This document shows positions 37,301 through 54,424 of a DNA stretch of 64,000 nucleotides, piece after piece. A program made the translations under genes and the position numbers. This stretch comes from Anthopleura xanthogrammica (taxonomy: Eukaryota; Cnidaria; Anthozoa; Actiniaria; Actiniidae). A model generated the notes under the pieces. The model had not been told where the DNA came from, did not search any database, and saw nothing but the letters and a program-made list of their open reading frames with translations. The stretch covers positions 1,223,501 to 1,287,500 of the forward strand of contig OZ025216.1 of assembly GCA_964019055.1 (NCBI GenBank), read 5' to 3'. Within the stretch, counting starts at the first letter, position 1. Each line of letters begins with the position of its first letter.

Positions 37301-37970
37301 ACTGTTTTAAATCCTCCCACTGGTTTCCCACAGTATACATTATATAGTCTCTTATGTTTTCCTATCTCCCCTCCCCAATTTTTAGGGTGCTCATGCACTC
37401 CACTAAACTTGACTATGCATTGATTAGTTTTATTGCCAACCTTTGAATAACGTTAGAATTGAAAACACACGTAAAGCATTATTTACTGCATTATGTATAA
37501 ACGCCACTCAATTTATTCAAAGAATATTTTAGAAAATCCGATGTAAAATATAAATAAATTTAAAATTGCTTAAAAGAAAATCATAAAGCTGTAGAAACTT
37601 AGTATCTGTTCTCAGATATCAAAGCTCTTGTTCAAACTATTCTTATGTATATTATCTTACGTAAAATTCGAAAACTTTCATTAGTGTTATTAGGACAATT
37701 ATTTCAACAACAGCTGGAAGTTAGTTGAAGATGGAAGCTCATGGATTCCTCAAAGATTTGTACAACATTTTAAAGGTTCAGACAAAATCTTACCTCGCAT
37801 TTATTGAAATCCTTGCATGTGTTATCCTTATTTTTCGTTTCCTTTTCGTATTCTTGATCCTCTACAAGGCTTTCAACACCGTTAAATCCATAGAAAAACA
37901 CAAATAAAACTAAGCTAACGACAGTGAAAGAATGAAGGAGGCGACAACAGATGTCTGCTTGAGATGTCAT
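25332..37970 (-). CDS. EOGT: EGF-domain-specific O-GlcNAc transferase, 17 exons
   Basis: ER-lumenal GT61 glycosyltransferase that adds O-GlcNAc to Ser/Thr of EGF repeats, using UDP-GlcNAc (family knowledge). Exons in coding order: 37794-37970, 36980-37098, 35627-35735, 35449-35546, 32511-32618, 32184-32290, 31390-31493, 30983-31078, 29704-29775, 29316-29405, 28802-28876, 28377-28435, 28221-28248 (28 nt), 27897-27988, 27583-27630, 26716-26770 and 25332-25478. They total 1584 nt, or 527 residues, the same length as vertebrate EOGT, with every junction in phase. Exon 1 has a hydrophobic signal segment. Recognisable blocks are [113 protein letters not shown] and [12 protein letters not shown]. 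The C-terminus RDEL is an ER-retrieval signal. Introns carry many insertions, listed separately. Confidence 0.97.
25492..26163 (+). repeat. (ATGG)n array in last EOGT intron
   Basis: After three TGAA units, about 660 bp are a perfect tetranucleotide array starting only about 13 bp upstream of the 3' splice site of the last EOGT exon (exon end 25478). Read in the transcribed direction it is (CCAT)n. Its mirror is the 33089-35180 array. The Met-Asp-Gly-Trp open frames are artefacts. Confidence 0.97.
27110..27230 (-). mobile_element. Divergent SINE-like fragment
   Basis: The minus strand shares the GTGAGTAGAG...GTTGNTTCTCTC...TTCGAGG order and the terminal CCTCCCAG block with the SINE copy at 11300-11600. 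A B-box-like GGTTGATCTCC also matches. It is more decayed than the other copies. Confidence 0.45.
27269..27497. mobile_element. Long-arm foldback element, family F1, in EOGT intron 15
   Basis: Arms of about 70 bp pair: TTTACCCTCATTGGAAATAT at 27269 with its complement ending at 27497, continuing through GTAATGTTTT and ACGTGTCATTC. The inner part contains AGAATAAGATTCTTTGTTTG. Related copies are at 31190-31365 and 48743-48925, with a half copy at 29613-29663. Confidence 0.75.
27634..27842. repeat. 15-bp polypyrimidine minisatellite forming an EOGT 3' splice site
   Basis: About 14 copies of GAAAAAAAGAAATAT (plus strand; some units carry GAT or CAT) abut EOGT exon 15 (27583-27630). In the transcribed direction the array is repeated TTTCTTTTTTTCATA, and the last unit ends TTTTTTTCAG at the exon. 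The polypyrimidine tract of this acceptor is therefore itself the minisatellite. Upstream units end in CAT or CTT, not CAG. Confidence 0.93.
29431..29609. mobile_element. Foldback MITE, about 50-bp TIRs, in EOGT intron 9
   Basis: The arm TCTATATAGAGGCTTTGCAC through CATCACGTGATGGCAGCCAT and GACAGGAGGCAG (29431-29482) is the near-perfect inverted complement of 29559-29609. The loop is about 75 bp. No clear target duplication was seen. Confidence 0.8.
29613..29663 (+). mobile_element. Half copy of foldback family F1
   Basis: Matches one arm of the 48743-48925 element (GGCTTGGG, then ATGTTTTCC, ATTTCAGACCACGT and TCATTC). It lies directly beside the 29431-29609 MITE, suggesting nested or adjacent insertion. 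Confidence 0.55.
29817..30949 (+). mobile_element. 5'-truncated LINE splitting a (TCTCC)n tract
   Basis: A retrotransposon fragment at about 29848-30885 lies between two (TCTCC)n arrays (29817-29847 and about 30886-30949). It is antisense to EOGT in intron 8. The open frame runs from the left array to the stop at 30675-30677, about 275 codons. It reads [50 protein letters not shown] and a terminal C-x2-C...H...C knuckle ([20 protein letters not shown]). This is the C-terminal region downstream of the reverse transcriptase in CR1/L2-type LINE ORF2. The 3' end has AATAAA and 'ctaacctaac'. The reverse transcriptase domain itself is missing. Confidence 0.85.
31190..31365 (+). mobile_element. Foldback family F1 copy, in EOGT intron 7
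   Basis: Shares CTGTCATTCCCTAGAACATC, ACATGAGAAGACACATGAAT, AAGAATCTTATTCTCAAGAG and GGGAAAACATTAC with the 48743-48925 copy. The outer left arm is shortened. The internal Met-Leu-Thr open frame is incidental. Confidence 0.7.
31523..31598 (-). repeat. Shared 75-bp repeat fragment (partner at 49022-49098)
   Basis: AAATTTTACACCG...GATCACTTACTGACGTTTCG followed by a CTAGTCCTTC block occurs here and inverted at 49022-49098, nearly identical. It is probably the end of a dispersed retroelement; I cannot name it. Confidence 0.6.
31650..31912. mobile_element. Foldback element plus duplicated arm, in EOGT intron 6
   Basis: The arm at about 31651-31711 (TGATTCACACACAAAGCAAT...CAGGGAAACAA) pairs with 31732-31790 (TTGTTTCCCTGGAGCCTCGC...). 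A second copy of the loop and right arm follows at about 31800-31912, with the same TTGTTTCCCTGGAGCCTC and CTTTGTGTGTGATCACTCA. This indicates tandem insertion or partial duplication. Confidence 0.75.
32348..32446. mobile_element. Short foldback element in EOGT intron 5
   Basis: TGCAGCTCAATTTGGAGGAC-AAAACAA pairs with TTGTTTTGTCCTCCTGAGCTGC around a loop of about 45 bp. It is MITE-like and ends are approximate. Confidence 0.55.
32745..35180 (-). repeat. Very long (CCAT)n array with degenerate flank, in EOGT intron 4
   Basis: About 2.09 kb (33089-35180) is a perfect CCAT array of about 520 units. It is preceded by 340 bp of interrupted ATCC-rich sequence and ends in (CATT)3 before an inverted copy of the EOGT last exon. 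The roughly 700-residue Met-Asp-Gly-Trp open frames on the minus strand are artefacts. Confidence 0.97.
35193..35333 (+). pseudogene. Inverted duplicate of EOGT last exon (pseudo-exon)
   Basis: The plus strand carries the same splice acceptor (TTTTTACAG) and the sequence of exon 17 from [11 protein letters not shown] to SQLR, differing at two visible bases (one Arg-to-Cys, one silent). It then breaks directly into ATCCATCC repeats, losing the RDEL end. The intronic side also matches: (CATT)n-CATTTTTCTTTTTACAG. The copy is antisense to EOGT, inside intron 4, and cannot supply a working C-terminus. Confidence 0.92.
35837..36580. mobile_element. 744-bp TIR element with TTA target duplication (PIF/Harbinger-like)
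   Basis: The ends GGGACTGGTCGTAAAGTACA and the inverted complement pair over about 33 bp with one mismatch. TTA flanks both sides (35834-35836 and 36581-36583), a 3-bp TWA duplication typical of PIF/Harbinger elements. The inside is rich in GACCCACCCC runs on both strands, and no transposase was seen. It lies in EOGT intron 2. Confidence 0.82.
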
Positions 37971-39006
37971 GATTTTAACCTCCTAAATAAAAATACTTTA
38001 AAAAAATGATAGAATTCAAGTCATTTTAGGAAGTATTCAATATGTCTACTGGATCTAGTGAGTTTTGAAGTCCGAAAAAATAAGTTTGAGAGAAAGAAAA
38101 AAGCGTGATCAGAACCTAAAGATTTCAAGCCGAGTTCATAGTATTGCGTGACCACCGTTACGGAACTAGATGGTGTGACAAGTGACTACACAGGTAGCCC
38201 AAGCCTGAGGAATCAAGGTGGTATACCAGTAGGGCATTCGCCTTTCACCTCTGGAATCTCGGGTTTGTTTCCTGGACTCAGCATCACATGTGATTATAGA
38301 TTGTTAGGTCTCTTACTTGATTCGAGGGGTTTTATCAGGGTTCTATCTGTGAGTTAGCCTTGCCCTGACTTAGATCAGTTCAGAAGTTGTTTCAGGGTTC
38401 GATCTGTGAGTTAGTCGTGCCCTGACTTAGATCAGCCCAGAGGTTGTTTCAGGGTTCAATCTGTGAGTTAGCAGTGCCCTGACTTAGATCAGCCCAGAGG
38501 TTATTTCAGGGTACTGAAAAATTGGAAAGTTTTTGAACAGACAAATTTTCTTCCTAAAAACGTTTTTTTTTTTAATCATAAAAACATTGATATTTGTTAG
38601 AATCAATATCCCTGATTTTATTAAAAATGTTAAATGGGAAGTTAAGAAAAGTCAAAATCGCTAAGGAAAGATAAAAATGAAACAGATTGGGAAACCGGAA
38701 ACGCAATCCTATAAAATGCGCAAACCTAAAGTTTGCGTTCATTTTGAACACATACTTCCCGCACGTTGTAAAAAGTAGCGCGCGCTAACTTGAGTCCAAA
38801 TTTAGTAACGTAAACCGCGTCTTTAAAACGCAGAAGCATGGCGTGTTCTTTGCCAACATCAGATGACCTATAACAATTTTTGATGCAAAATATCTTCTTA
38901 AAGTTTTACCATTTAACGCAAAATGTTTTGTAGCTATTTGCCACAGAAACCAAGCTTGCTTGCGCTCGTATTTTAAGTCAAAACAAGCCTTTTTCTCCTC
39001 CTATAT
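37971..39006. promoter_or_regulatory. Intergenic: EOGT 5' side and CARF-like 3' side
   Basis: The EOGT promoter should lie near 37971-38100, but no core element could be placed. A SINE-like unit and a 57-bp repeat tail occupy about 38160-38515. The rest is AT-rich, without a gene. Confidence 0.45.
38160..38515 (+). mobile_element. tRNA-like SINE head joined to 57-bp repeat tail
   Basis: An A-box-like TATACCAGTAGGGCATTCG (38222-38240) and a B-box-like GGGTTTGTTTCCTGG (about 38261-38275) have tRNA-like spacing. They are followed by three 57-bp units (GTGAGTTAGCCTTGCCCTGA ... CAGAGGTTGTTTCAGGGTTC) to about 38515. The same unit forms the 45106-45605 array on the opposite strand, and a degenerate single unit lies near 16300-16370. 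The 57-bp repeat thus looks like a SINE tail. Confidence 0.65.
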
Positions 39007-39698
39007 TTACAACATATTTCCTTTAATTGCTTTAGAGATGTATGTCCTTATGTCACTCTTTCGTGGATAGTACTTCTTGTTCGCCTTCTTAGGTTTTTCC
39101 CCTTCAGGAACACCACTGAACAGATCTTCCGTCACAAAACGAGCCAAGCATCTCTTTATCTCTGATATATTCTTCACATTACATCTCACAAGATCATAGA
39201 TCTTCTTTTCAACTTGTTCATCGATTTTCTGTCCTACTGGTGTTAGACATTCACCTACTTGATGTCCACTATGGGCGCCAGTGAGAGAAATTTTCACATA
39301 AAAACGTCTTTCCATGGTGAAAGGATGATTGGCATTTTCTTCCAATGCACTTTGGATATTCTTGAGGGCTTTGGTTTTTAAAGTTTTAAAGTTGTTCTTG
39401 GAAGAATATTTCGGATCAACATAGTATTCCTTGTATACTTGAACGCCTCTTATCTGTATGGTTGCCATACAGTTCTTCTTTACTGAAGATTTGACCTTCC
39501 TCTTTGTCAATGAATAATCATGCTCATAGGTTTTGCGCCTTGCGCAACCACCTCTGGAATCCTTTGAATGAAAAAAGTACAAAAATATATTATTTTACTA
39601 TACCTTTTAGATATCAAAGGGCTGGTTACTTTGATTTTTTCAGTTTCTGTGACCTTCAAGGTATGAATGCTTCTCATTTCTTCCAGCGAGACAGACAA

Positions 39699-39731
<33 letters not shown>

Positions 39732-41954
39732 ACAATTATGTACCTTGGTAGATCCATGCAGACAATGCCTAACTTCGCTGCTAATGACCAGGAAAGGATT
39801 TCCAAACATCTGTATGGGAACGTTACCACGGTTGTCTTCAAAGATTATTCTTGCTGCATGAAAACAAAATAAAACTACAATTTACGCGAAGTTTAGATGA
39901 AGCAAAAAAAGATTTTATAGTAAAGCGGTTTCCATGTGTGTGAAAACACACAGCACTGAATTACAGCATGTGCACGCGGTACGACATGTCGTAACATTGA
40001 AATAGCTTCCCATTAGAATGGTTATTGTAATGCAGGCATGCATGCAGACCTAAATAGTCCCAATATTTCAAAGGATCCAAGTTGTCCAAATAATCAGGAC
40101 TATTTTTTTTTTGGTCCCTTTGAAAAATTAGGACTATTTTGAACTACTTAGGACTATTTAGTCCAAAATAGTCCTAATGAGTCCAAAAGAGTCCCAACTT
40201 TCAAAGGGTCCAAATTGTCCAAAAATTTAGGACTATTTTGATAATTTTCGTCCCTATGAAAAATTGGGAGTATTTAATATAGGCGATTACTTACTATTTG
40301 AAGACATCCGTTTATGCCCCTTCTCTCTGGAGTGGTATTCAGCACGGATGAAACAAGTTGAAGTGATCAATTGAAGATGGTCAAAAAAACCTTCAAGCTG
40401 CTTCTCCTCACCAACAAAATACCCAAAACAATAGTCTTCATTTGTATGAAAGTTGTTCAAATTCTCTTCCAAAAATTTCATTTCGTCGATAACAGGGGAA
40501 GAAGCTAAAGATGCGACATTATCATCATTACCAGCATCATCATCATCATCTTCACCATTATTATCACTCATTAAAAAGTTATTTCTTAATGGCTCATTGT
40601 CCCATTCTGACGTATTTGCGATTAGAAGATTTACTGCTAATTCCTGCACATTCCTGACCTCTTTGACTGAACTTATTGCCTTAGAAACATGTGTCCTTAT
40701 GTCACTCTTTCGTGGATAGTACCTCTTGTTCCCCTTCTTAGGTTTTTCCAACTCAGGAACACCACCGAACAGATCGTCCGTCACAAAACGAGCCAAGCAT
40801 CTCTTTATCTCTGATACATTCTTCACATTACATCTCACAAGATCATAGATCTTTGTTTCAACTCGTTCATCGATTTTCTGTCCTACTGGTGTTAGACATT
40901 CCCCAACTTGATGTCCACTATGGGCACTACTGAGAGGAACTTTCATGTAAAAACGTCTTTCCATGGTGAAAGGATGATTGGCATTTTCTTCCAATGCACT
41001 TTGGATATTCTTGAGGGCTTTGGTTTTTAAAGTCTTAAAGTTGTTCTTGGAAGAATATTTAGGATCAACATAGTATTCCTTGTATACTTTGATGCCCCTG
41101 ATATGCATAATTGCTGTACAATTCCTCTTGACTGAACATCTGACTTTCCTTCTTCTTGAAATACCAAGTGCATGGCTCTTGTGTGTCGAACCTCCTCTGG
41201 AATCCTTCAATGTATTGAAAAAGACATCACGGTTTTAGAATACGGATGCTTTTATGTTGGCTCATAATTTGATTTTATTGGACCTAGAAACAACTTATCT
41301 GAATATATGGTTCTGAATTCAGAAATAAACAAATAGAACCTCTTAGTTTGGGATTGAGGCATGCACACTAACACTAGAATCTGGTGTTGATGACGATGAT
41401 GATGGTGATGAGGGTGGTGTTGGTGATGATGATGTTGATGATGATGATGGTGATGGTGATGGTGATGGTGATGGTGATGGTGATGGTGATGGTGATGGTG
41501 ATGGTGATGGTGATGGTGATGGTGATGGTGATGGTGATGGTGATGGTGATGGTGATGGTGATGGTGATGGTGATGGTGATGGTGATGGTGATGGTGATGG
41601 TGATGGTGATGGTGATGGTGATGGTGATGGTGATGTTGGTGATGGTGATGGTGATGGTGGTGGTGATGATGGTGATGGTGATGGTGATGGTGATGGTGAT
41701 GGTGATGGTGATGGTGATGGTGATGGTGATGGTGATGGTGATGGTGATGGTGATGGTGATGGTGATGGTGATGGTGATGGTGATGGTGATGGTGATGGTG
41801 ATGGTGATGGTGATGGTGATGGTGATGGTGATGGTGATGGTGATGGTGATGGTGATGGTGATGGTGGTGATGGTGATCTTGATGGTGATGAAGAGTTGAT
41901 GATGATCATGATGATATTGATGTTGATGATGTTGTTGATTGTGAAGTACATTAA

Positions 41955-41985
<31 letters not shown>

Positions 41986-44467
41986 GATGATCATGATCAA
42001 TAATATTGATGATGATGATGATGATATTGATGTTGATGATGTTGTTGATTGTGAAGTGCATTAATGTTGTTGTTGGTGGTGGTGGTGGTGATGATGATCA
42101 TGATCAATAATATTGATGATGATTATGATGACGAGGATGAGAATGAGAATGATTATGAAGATGAAGGGTGGCAAAGGAGTTTCTAACAGTTGGCAATGGT
42201 ATTGAGAAGGAGTATGATAATTGCAGTAGAGCTACATGTATCAACTAGAAGACTTAAGTATTGTAATACAAAAGTATTATTGTTACCTTAGCAGATCCAT
42301 GAAGGCAGTGTCTCACTTCGTTGCTTTGAATAGTGAATGGGTGTCCAAATGTTGCAATAGGAATGTTCCCACGTTTGTTTTCAAAGACTGGTAGAGCTAA
42401 CACAAAGAAGAAAAGTACAGTGGACATCAAATGACAGAGAAAGGGAGTGGTGCATATACACTACATTGTATTTACTTGATTAAACTCTGCAGCACTCTTT
42501 TTAATTTAAAAATTCTTATTATTTCAGTGGCTGCACTTACAGTATTTGGAGGCAGTACTTATTTGAAGGTGTCTCTCTTTAAAAATCATTAATAATATTT
42601 GTATTAATGTAAATGATAACAAGCATAGAAAAATAGGCACTTCAAACTGAAAAACATCATAATCCAGGAGAATAAATGTTTTACTTTTTTTTAGTTCTAC
42701 TCAAAAAATTTATCCTGATGATGCTTGGATTAAGTGCCGCATTGTCGTGAATGAATGCCACACTTATTCGAGGGCAGCGCTCTTTAATATTGTTGATCTC
42801 ATATGCAGCACTTATTTGGGGGCAGAGCTTAATCTGGGGTGGCGCTTAATCTAGTAAATATGGTAAGTAAGATTAATGTCATACTAGACGCTCTTGGAGC
42901 GTTCACTGGGTTGCCTGTGCGAGAGCTCGCCCACTACTAACCAATCCTACATACTCTATTATTTCTTACCAAAGTGTTCCTTTTGGATTCAAATTCCCCG
43001 TTTATTAAAAACATTTTAAATTCTAGTAAGACATTAGTGTTGCGTTACTGACTTGTCAACGCCTTTCAAGACTAGCTGATGAAATAAACATATCTATTTC
43101 AGTATCGAAACTGTTCGCTGCAAAACAAACGTTTTATCAATGTAAATACTCTTAGCCAAAAATGTGTTTAACTGGTTATTTGTTTTTCCCTCAGTTTTTG
43201 TTTTCTGTATTTTCATAAATGGAAATATTCAACAAGGAGTCTTGGCAGTTCGCTTTTTTGTAGATCACTATCAGCTTGTCTGACTTCTACAAGTTCTTGG
43301 AGTCAGCTTTCATCAAAGCTTTGTTTGTCACTCGTTTTGTAGTTTGTCTCTTGTTCTGTAGTTTGTCTCAGTATATTTTTTTGTATCTGAGATCTGGTAA
43401 GATCTAGTTTGATCATAGCTAGGTAGTTTATAGATTCTCTTAGTCTATTTTGACTAGCTTGTCTAGTTCTACGATTCTCATACCGTAGTTTGCTCATAGA
43501 TTCTCAAAGATAGCTCATAGATTCTCAGACTTCTCTCTTTGAGTATGTGGACCAACCCATTCCAAAATCGCTCAATAACATCTTTTAGTGTGTGTCTACC
43601 ACGTACGGCATGTGTTTGTAAGTAGTTTAAGCGTAGCGTTAAAAAACCTAAAGACAATAGTACACAACATGCCTACAGACAAAATAGTACTTCACGAACC
43701 CTGAACGAATGAATTAATGGTGACACAACACTAAAAACTATAAATACATCGTCCTCGATGTCGTGTGGCAACTTCATTGGACATTGGACATTGTTTACAA
43801 GATCTTGACCAATCATGACGTGTGAAATTATGGTCTACCTGACGCCCGAAAAACGGCTCTCATTTTAAGACTGGTTTGCTACCATAGCAACCCAGTAAAA
43901 ATCAAGTTTCACATTTCACAATTCACCAGGACAAAAAAAAAATCCATTATAACAGACAGATAGACATGAAGCTATTCAGACAGCAGGTCAGAGAATAATG
44001 CACAGAAATCCACAGACAGAGAACAGGCAAATAGAGATTTAGACAGACAGACAGATAATGAGACAGTTGGAAAGAGAATAAAAAAGAAAGACAGACAGAC
44101 ACTGATTATTACTGTGAAACATGCTAAATCAAACCACTAACTCTCTGCATTTCTATGCAGCGGATTTCAATAGTATTCTTAAATAGAATTACAAATAAAA
44201 ATGTATCTAAATGTGTGACTCACCACCCAAAGACATCCTCTTATGTCCCTTCTCTTTGGAGTGATATTCAGCACGGACGAAACATGTCGAAGAGACTGAT
44301 TGAAAATGGTCCAAAAAATCTTCAAGCTGCTTCTCCTCACCAACAAAATACCCAAAACAATGCCCTTCTTTAATATAGAAGTCGTTCAACTTCTCTTTTA
44401 GCAAAATAATTTCTTGACTCGAAGAATCTGAAGAGTTGTTTTCGTCCGCCATTTTGAAAACGTACAA
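39007..44467 (-). CDS. Tandem-duplicated CARF/ALS2CR8-like protein, 5 exons
   Basis: Probable nuclear protein related to calcium-responsive transcription factor (ALS2CR8 domain). Exons in coding order are 44224-44467, 42287-42396, 40295-41204, 39744-39853 and 39007-39561. All are in phase, giving 642 residues if MYVFK starts, or MADENN five codons later. Two modules are present. Module 1 (exons 1-3) runs CFGYFVGEEKQLEDFLDHF, then VRHCLHG, then RNCTAIMHIRGIKVYKEYYV, then AHSGHQVGECLTPVGQKID, then YYPRKSDIRT. Module 2 starts inside exon 3 (DYCFGYFVGEEKQLEGFFDH) and repeats the same order through exons 4-5, ending early at KGNML. Exons 2 and 4 are both exactly 110 nt. An acidic linker (GEDDDDDAGNDD) joins the modules. 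The CARF relationship rests on the order of C-x-HG, Cys-Pro/Thr-Ala-type and H-x2-H-x-VG motifs and is less certain than the duplication. Confidence 0.75.
40070..40275. repeat. Palindromic AGGACTATTT-rich repeat
   Basis: Repeated 'ttaggactattttg' and its complement 'caaaatagtcctaa' alternate with 'tttcaaagggtccaaattgt'. This gives a self-complementary block just downstream of the exon-3 donor of the CARF-like gene. Confidence 0.6.
41390..42120. repeat. (GGTGAT)n microsatellite and adjacent duplicated block
   Basis: A nearly perfect hexanucleotide array covers about 41446-41870, with one interruption near 41634-41665. Flanking GAT/GTT-rich sequence contains a duplication: GATGATGTTGTTGATTGTGA appears at about 41925 and again at about 42035. 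Low-complexity open frames on both strands are artefacts. It lies in an intron of the CARF-like gene. Confidence 0.9.
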
Positions 44468-45105
44468 AACTAGAGCCCAGATCTCTCAAGTTGCACCACA
44501 GGAAGCCCAAACCCTAAATTTGTTGTTAGCTTACCAATCAGTTTTTTGTTTGTTTTTGCTGCTGTTAATATTTGTCTTTGTACGAGAATTGGAGCAATTC
44601 TGACTAGTTTTAGCCTTTAAAGGTGCCTATACCAATACATAGTAGTATAATTTTAGACTTGAATTTATATAGAGTTTCGCGCGCTGTGATTGGTCAAGCC
44701 GACCAGTGATTTTGAGACTTACTTTTTATGTTTTTACTGATGGTAACGGTATATACGTCCACAAGTCAGGGATTTATGAACGCTTTTTTTAGTTTTTGTA
44801 TGACACAGATGAAAAGGAATTGTACAATATGCGGAATGAATTCACTAATTTCTACTGGCCATCCTTATTTGTTTTCTATTCATAAAAGCCATATTTGTTA
44901 ATGATTTTCAAAAATAACTGCTTCAGAGCAATGCCTCAAGTATTGTTAGACTTTCCTCATTGTTTTTGACCTGAAATACAAAAGTAAATTTTTGCGATCC
45001 CACACTCTACTTTGAAAAAGTCTGATCCAAGAGGTCAGTCCATGGGTGCAGATTTTCCACAATTTTGGATTTTCGCATGAAAACTATCAAATTCTAAAAG
45101 AGGAT
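42598..45105. repeat. Segmental duplication copy 1 (partner 57561-58926)
   Basis: Contains the real first exon and 5' flank of the CARF-like gene. The match to copy 2 runs from TTTGTATTAATGTAAATGAT to CTAAAAGAGGATGTTA. Two blocks here are missing from copy 2: about 42866-43893, and about 44598-44713. Identity elsewhere is around 95% by eye. Confidence 0.9.
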
Positions 45106-46240
45106 GTTACAGATTGAACCCTGAAACAACCTCTGGGCTGATCTAAGTCAGGGCATGGCTAACTCACAGATTGAACCCTGAAACAACCTCTGGGCTGATC
45201 TAAGTCAGGGCATGGCTAACTCACAGATAGAACCCTGAAACAACCTCTGGGCTGATCTAAGTCAGGGCATGGCTAACTCACAGATAGAACCCTGAAACAA
45301 CCTCTGGGCTGATCTAAGTCAGGGCATGGCTAACTCACAGATAGAACCCTGAAACAACCTCTGGGCTGATCTAAGTCAGGGCATGGCTAACTCACAGATA
45401 GAACCCTGAAACAACCTCTGGGCTGATCTAAGTCAGGGCATGGCTAACTCACAGATTGAACCCTGAACCAACCTCTAGGCTGATCTAAGTCAGGGCATGG
45501 CTAACTCACAGATTGAACCCTGAACCAACCTCTGGGCTGATCTAAGTCAGGGCATGGCTAACTCACAGATCTAACCCTGAAACAACCTCTGGGCTGATCT
45601 AAGTCATAGTATTTTCTTTTCTTTTTTTTTTCTTTTTTTTTGTTTACACATTTATTGGGCATATAAGAATAAAAAGATTACACATGCTATCTACGCTACC
45701 CAATGGGGAAAGTGCGAACGGGACTCTAAGTCCCATGCTAGGCGCTTCCCTTTGAAATAACAATGAAAAGGTATAGGAAATATAGAATAACATCTGAAAC
45801 TGATAGTACAAATCTAAATAACACTAAAACTAAACTGGAAGAATTCTAACTTAAGGAAGAATACTAACATCATCTGTGACAAGGACACTGGCGTACTAGA
45901 GACCATGTGCATGTTAAATCTACATCATATATGTCATTAAGAAGTGAAGAGTACTTAAGCCTTAGGTATGATTTAAACTTAGAAAGGCTAGAGAAAGTGC
46001 TAGAAGGTGCTTGTTTACAAACAGTATTCCAGAGACATATTATACGATTAAAGTAAGATTAAACCCTGAAACAACCTCTTGGCTGATCTAAGTCGCCGGG
46101 TCTATAAGTCATGGCACGGCTAACTCATAGATTGAACCCTGAAACAACCTCTGGGCTGATCTAAGTCATGGCACGGCTAACTCACATATTGAACCATGAA
46201 ACAACCTCTTGGCTGATCTAAGTCAGGGCATGGCTAACAG
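45106..46240 (-). repeat. 57-bp tandem array interrupted by a retroposed sequence
   Basis: About nine 57-bp units (ACCCTGAAACAACCTCTGGG ... TAAGTCAGGGCATGGCTAAC) run from 45106 to about 45605, and three more decayed units from about 46058 to 46240. The array begins exactly where the segmental duplication ends. Units are the inverted complement of the 38340-38515 repeats. The interruption is annotated separately. Confidence 0.92.
45606..46057 (-). mobile_element. Retroposed 3' end with AATAAA and A-tail
   Basis: Read on the minus strand, about 440 bp end in CCCAATAAATGTGTAAAC followed by an A-rich tail (AAAAAAAAAG...). This is typical of reverse-transcribed insertion. No coding frame was recognised, so it may be a 5'-truncated LINE or a processed transcript. 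It disrupts the 57-bp array. Confidence 0.65.
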
Positions 46241-47312
46241 GTGCATAAGATTGCAGATTAAATCTAAAGTGCCCCTAACAGATAGCACCAAACCTATTTC
46301 AAATAAATCCTTTATATCCTTATGGACTCAAAAACATTTTTTGTAGGTATTTCATGATTTCGGTGTCATTCGGATTTTTAAGCGCGTTTTGAAAATGCCC
46401 AAATAAATCTCACGGCCGCGCCACTGGGAGACTAGGCCTATGACGTCATCGGGGTGATAGACTTCGACAGTTCTCAAAGCATCTAAGCCACGATTAGAAG
46501 GAAGTGTCAATGGGTAACAACACAAAATTTAGGCATCTTTTTCTCTCCAAAACTCTCCAAAACAACAACACACTTTGCTTGTAAAGAAAGATACATCTCA
46601 CACCGATGACGTAAGCAAAACACTAGGTTAATTTCTGGCGCGGTACTGAAACTTCAAGAGGACTGGACGCTAGCTTTTTCGAAACTACAAAGCGTCGTAA
46701 AAACAAAATCAGGATTACACCGACAGCGCGGTGAAAATCCTACAAAAACATTAATTGAGATCATAAAGGTTTATCTGAAATAGGTCTGAAGCTTTAAGTT
46801 ACTGGGTTTCCTGTGGTTATGCATGATTCGTTTCGTTCTAAACTTCTTGCGGTGGATGGTTTTGGTCGAGATCTTGTTCCAGCAGGGGCGTAGCGAGGAC
46901 CTTCAAAGTGGGAGGGGGGGGGGCACTGCTTTGTCTGAGAACATCCTGAAAATATTCTTTTCTGTCGGGAATTAAAGATTCGCACAGATATAGGAACACA
47001 AGGCGTTTGATTATGGAAATCCTCTGTGGGGTCAAAAATGAAGATAGGTGTTAGAAATAATGATGAATAAATGAATGGATAGATGGGAAGGGATGAGATG
47101 GCATGTATGAAAGAAAGAATGCTTGGATGGGTGCATGGCTGGGTAAAAAGATGATTCCATAGCTTGGATGGATAGAAGGGAAGGGATGGGATGGTATGTA
47201 TGAAAGAAAGAATGCTTGGATGGGTGCATGGCTGGGTAAAAAGATGATTCCATAGCTTGGATGGATAGATGGGATGGGATGGGATGGGATGAATAAATGA
47301 AAGAACGTAGTT
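46241..47312. other. Intergenic, 3' flank of TRPC-like gene
   Basis: No gene. Positions 46241-46870 are unique sequence. A 'ggggcgtagcgagg' block with a following G run occurs at 46884-46922, a sequence seen at ends of dispersed elements. A GGATGG-rich stretch at 47060-47290 contains a 93-bp direct duplication (TGTATGAAAGAAAGAATGCT at 47104 and 47197). Confidence 0.5.

Positions 47313-54424
<7,112 letters not shown>

Noticed and set aside
41343..42000. Ser-Pro, Ile-Thr and Met-Val repeat open frames
   Set aside because: Translations of the GGTGAT hexanucleotide microsatellite in an intron.
45106..46240. 57-bp repeats considered as a CRISPR-like array
   Set aside because: Units are contiguous tandem repeats without variable spacers, in a eukaryotic genome.
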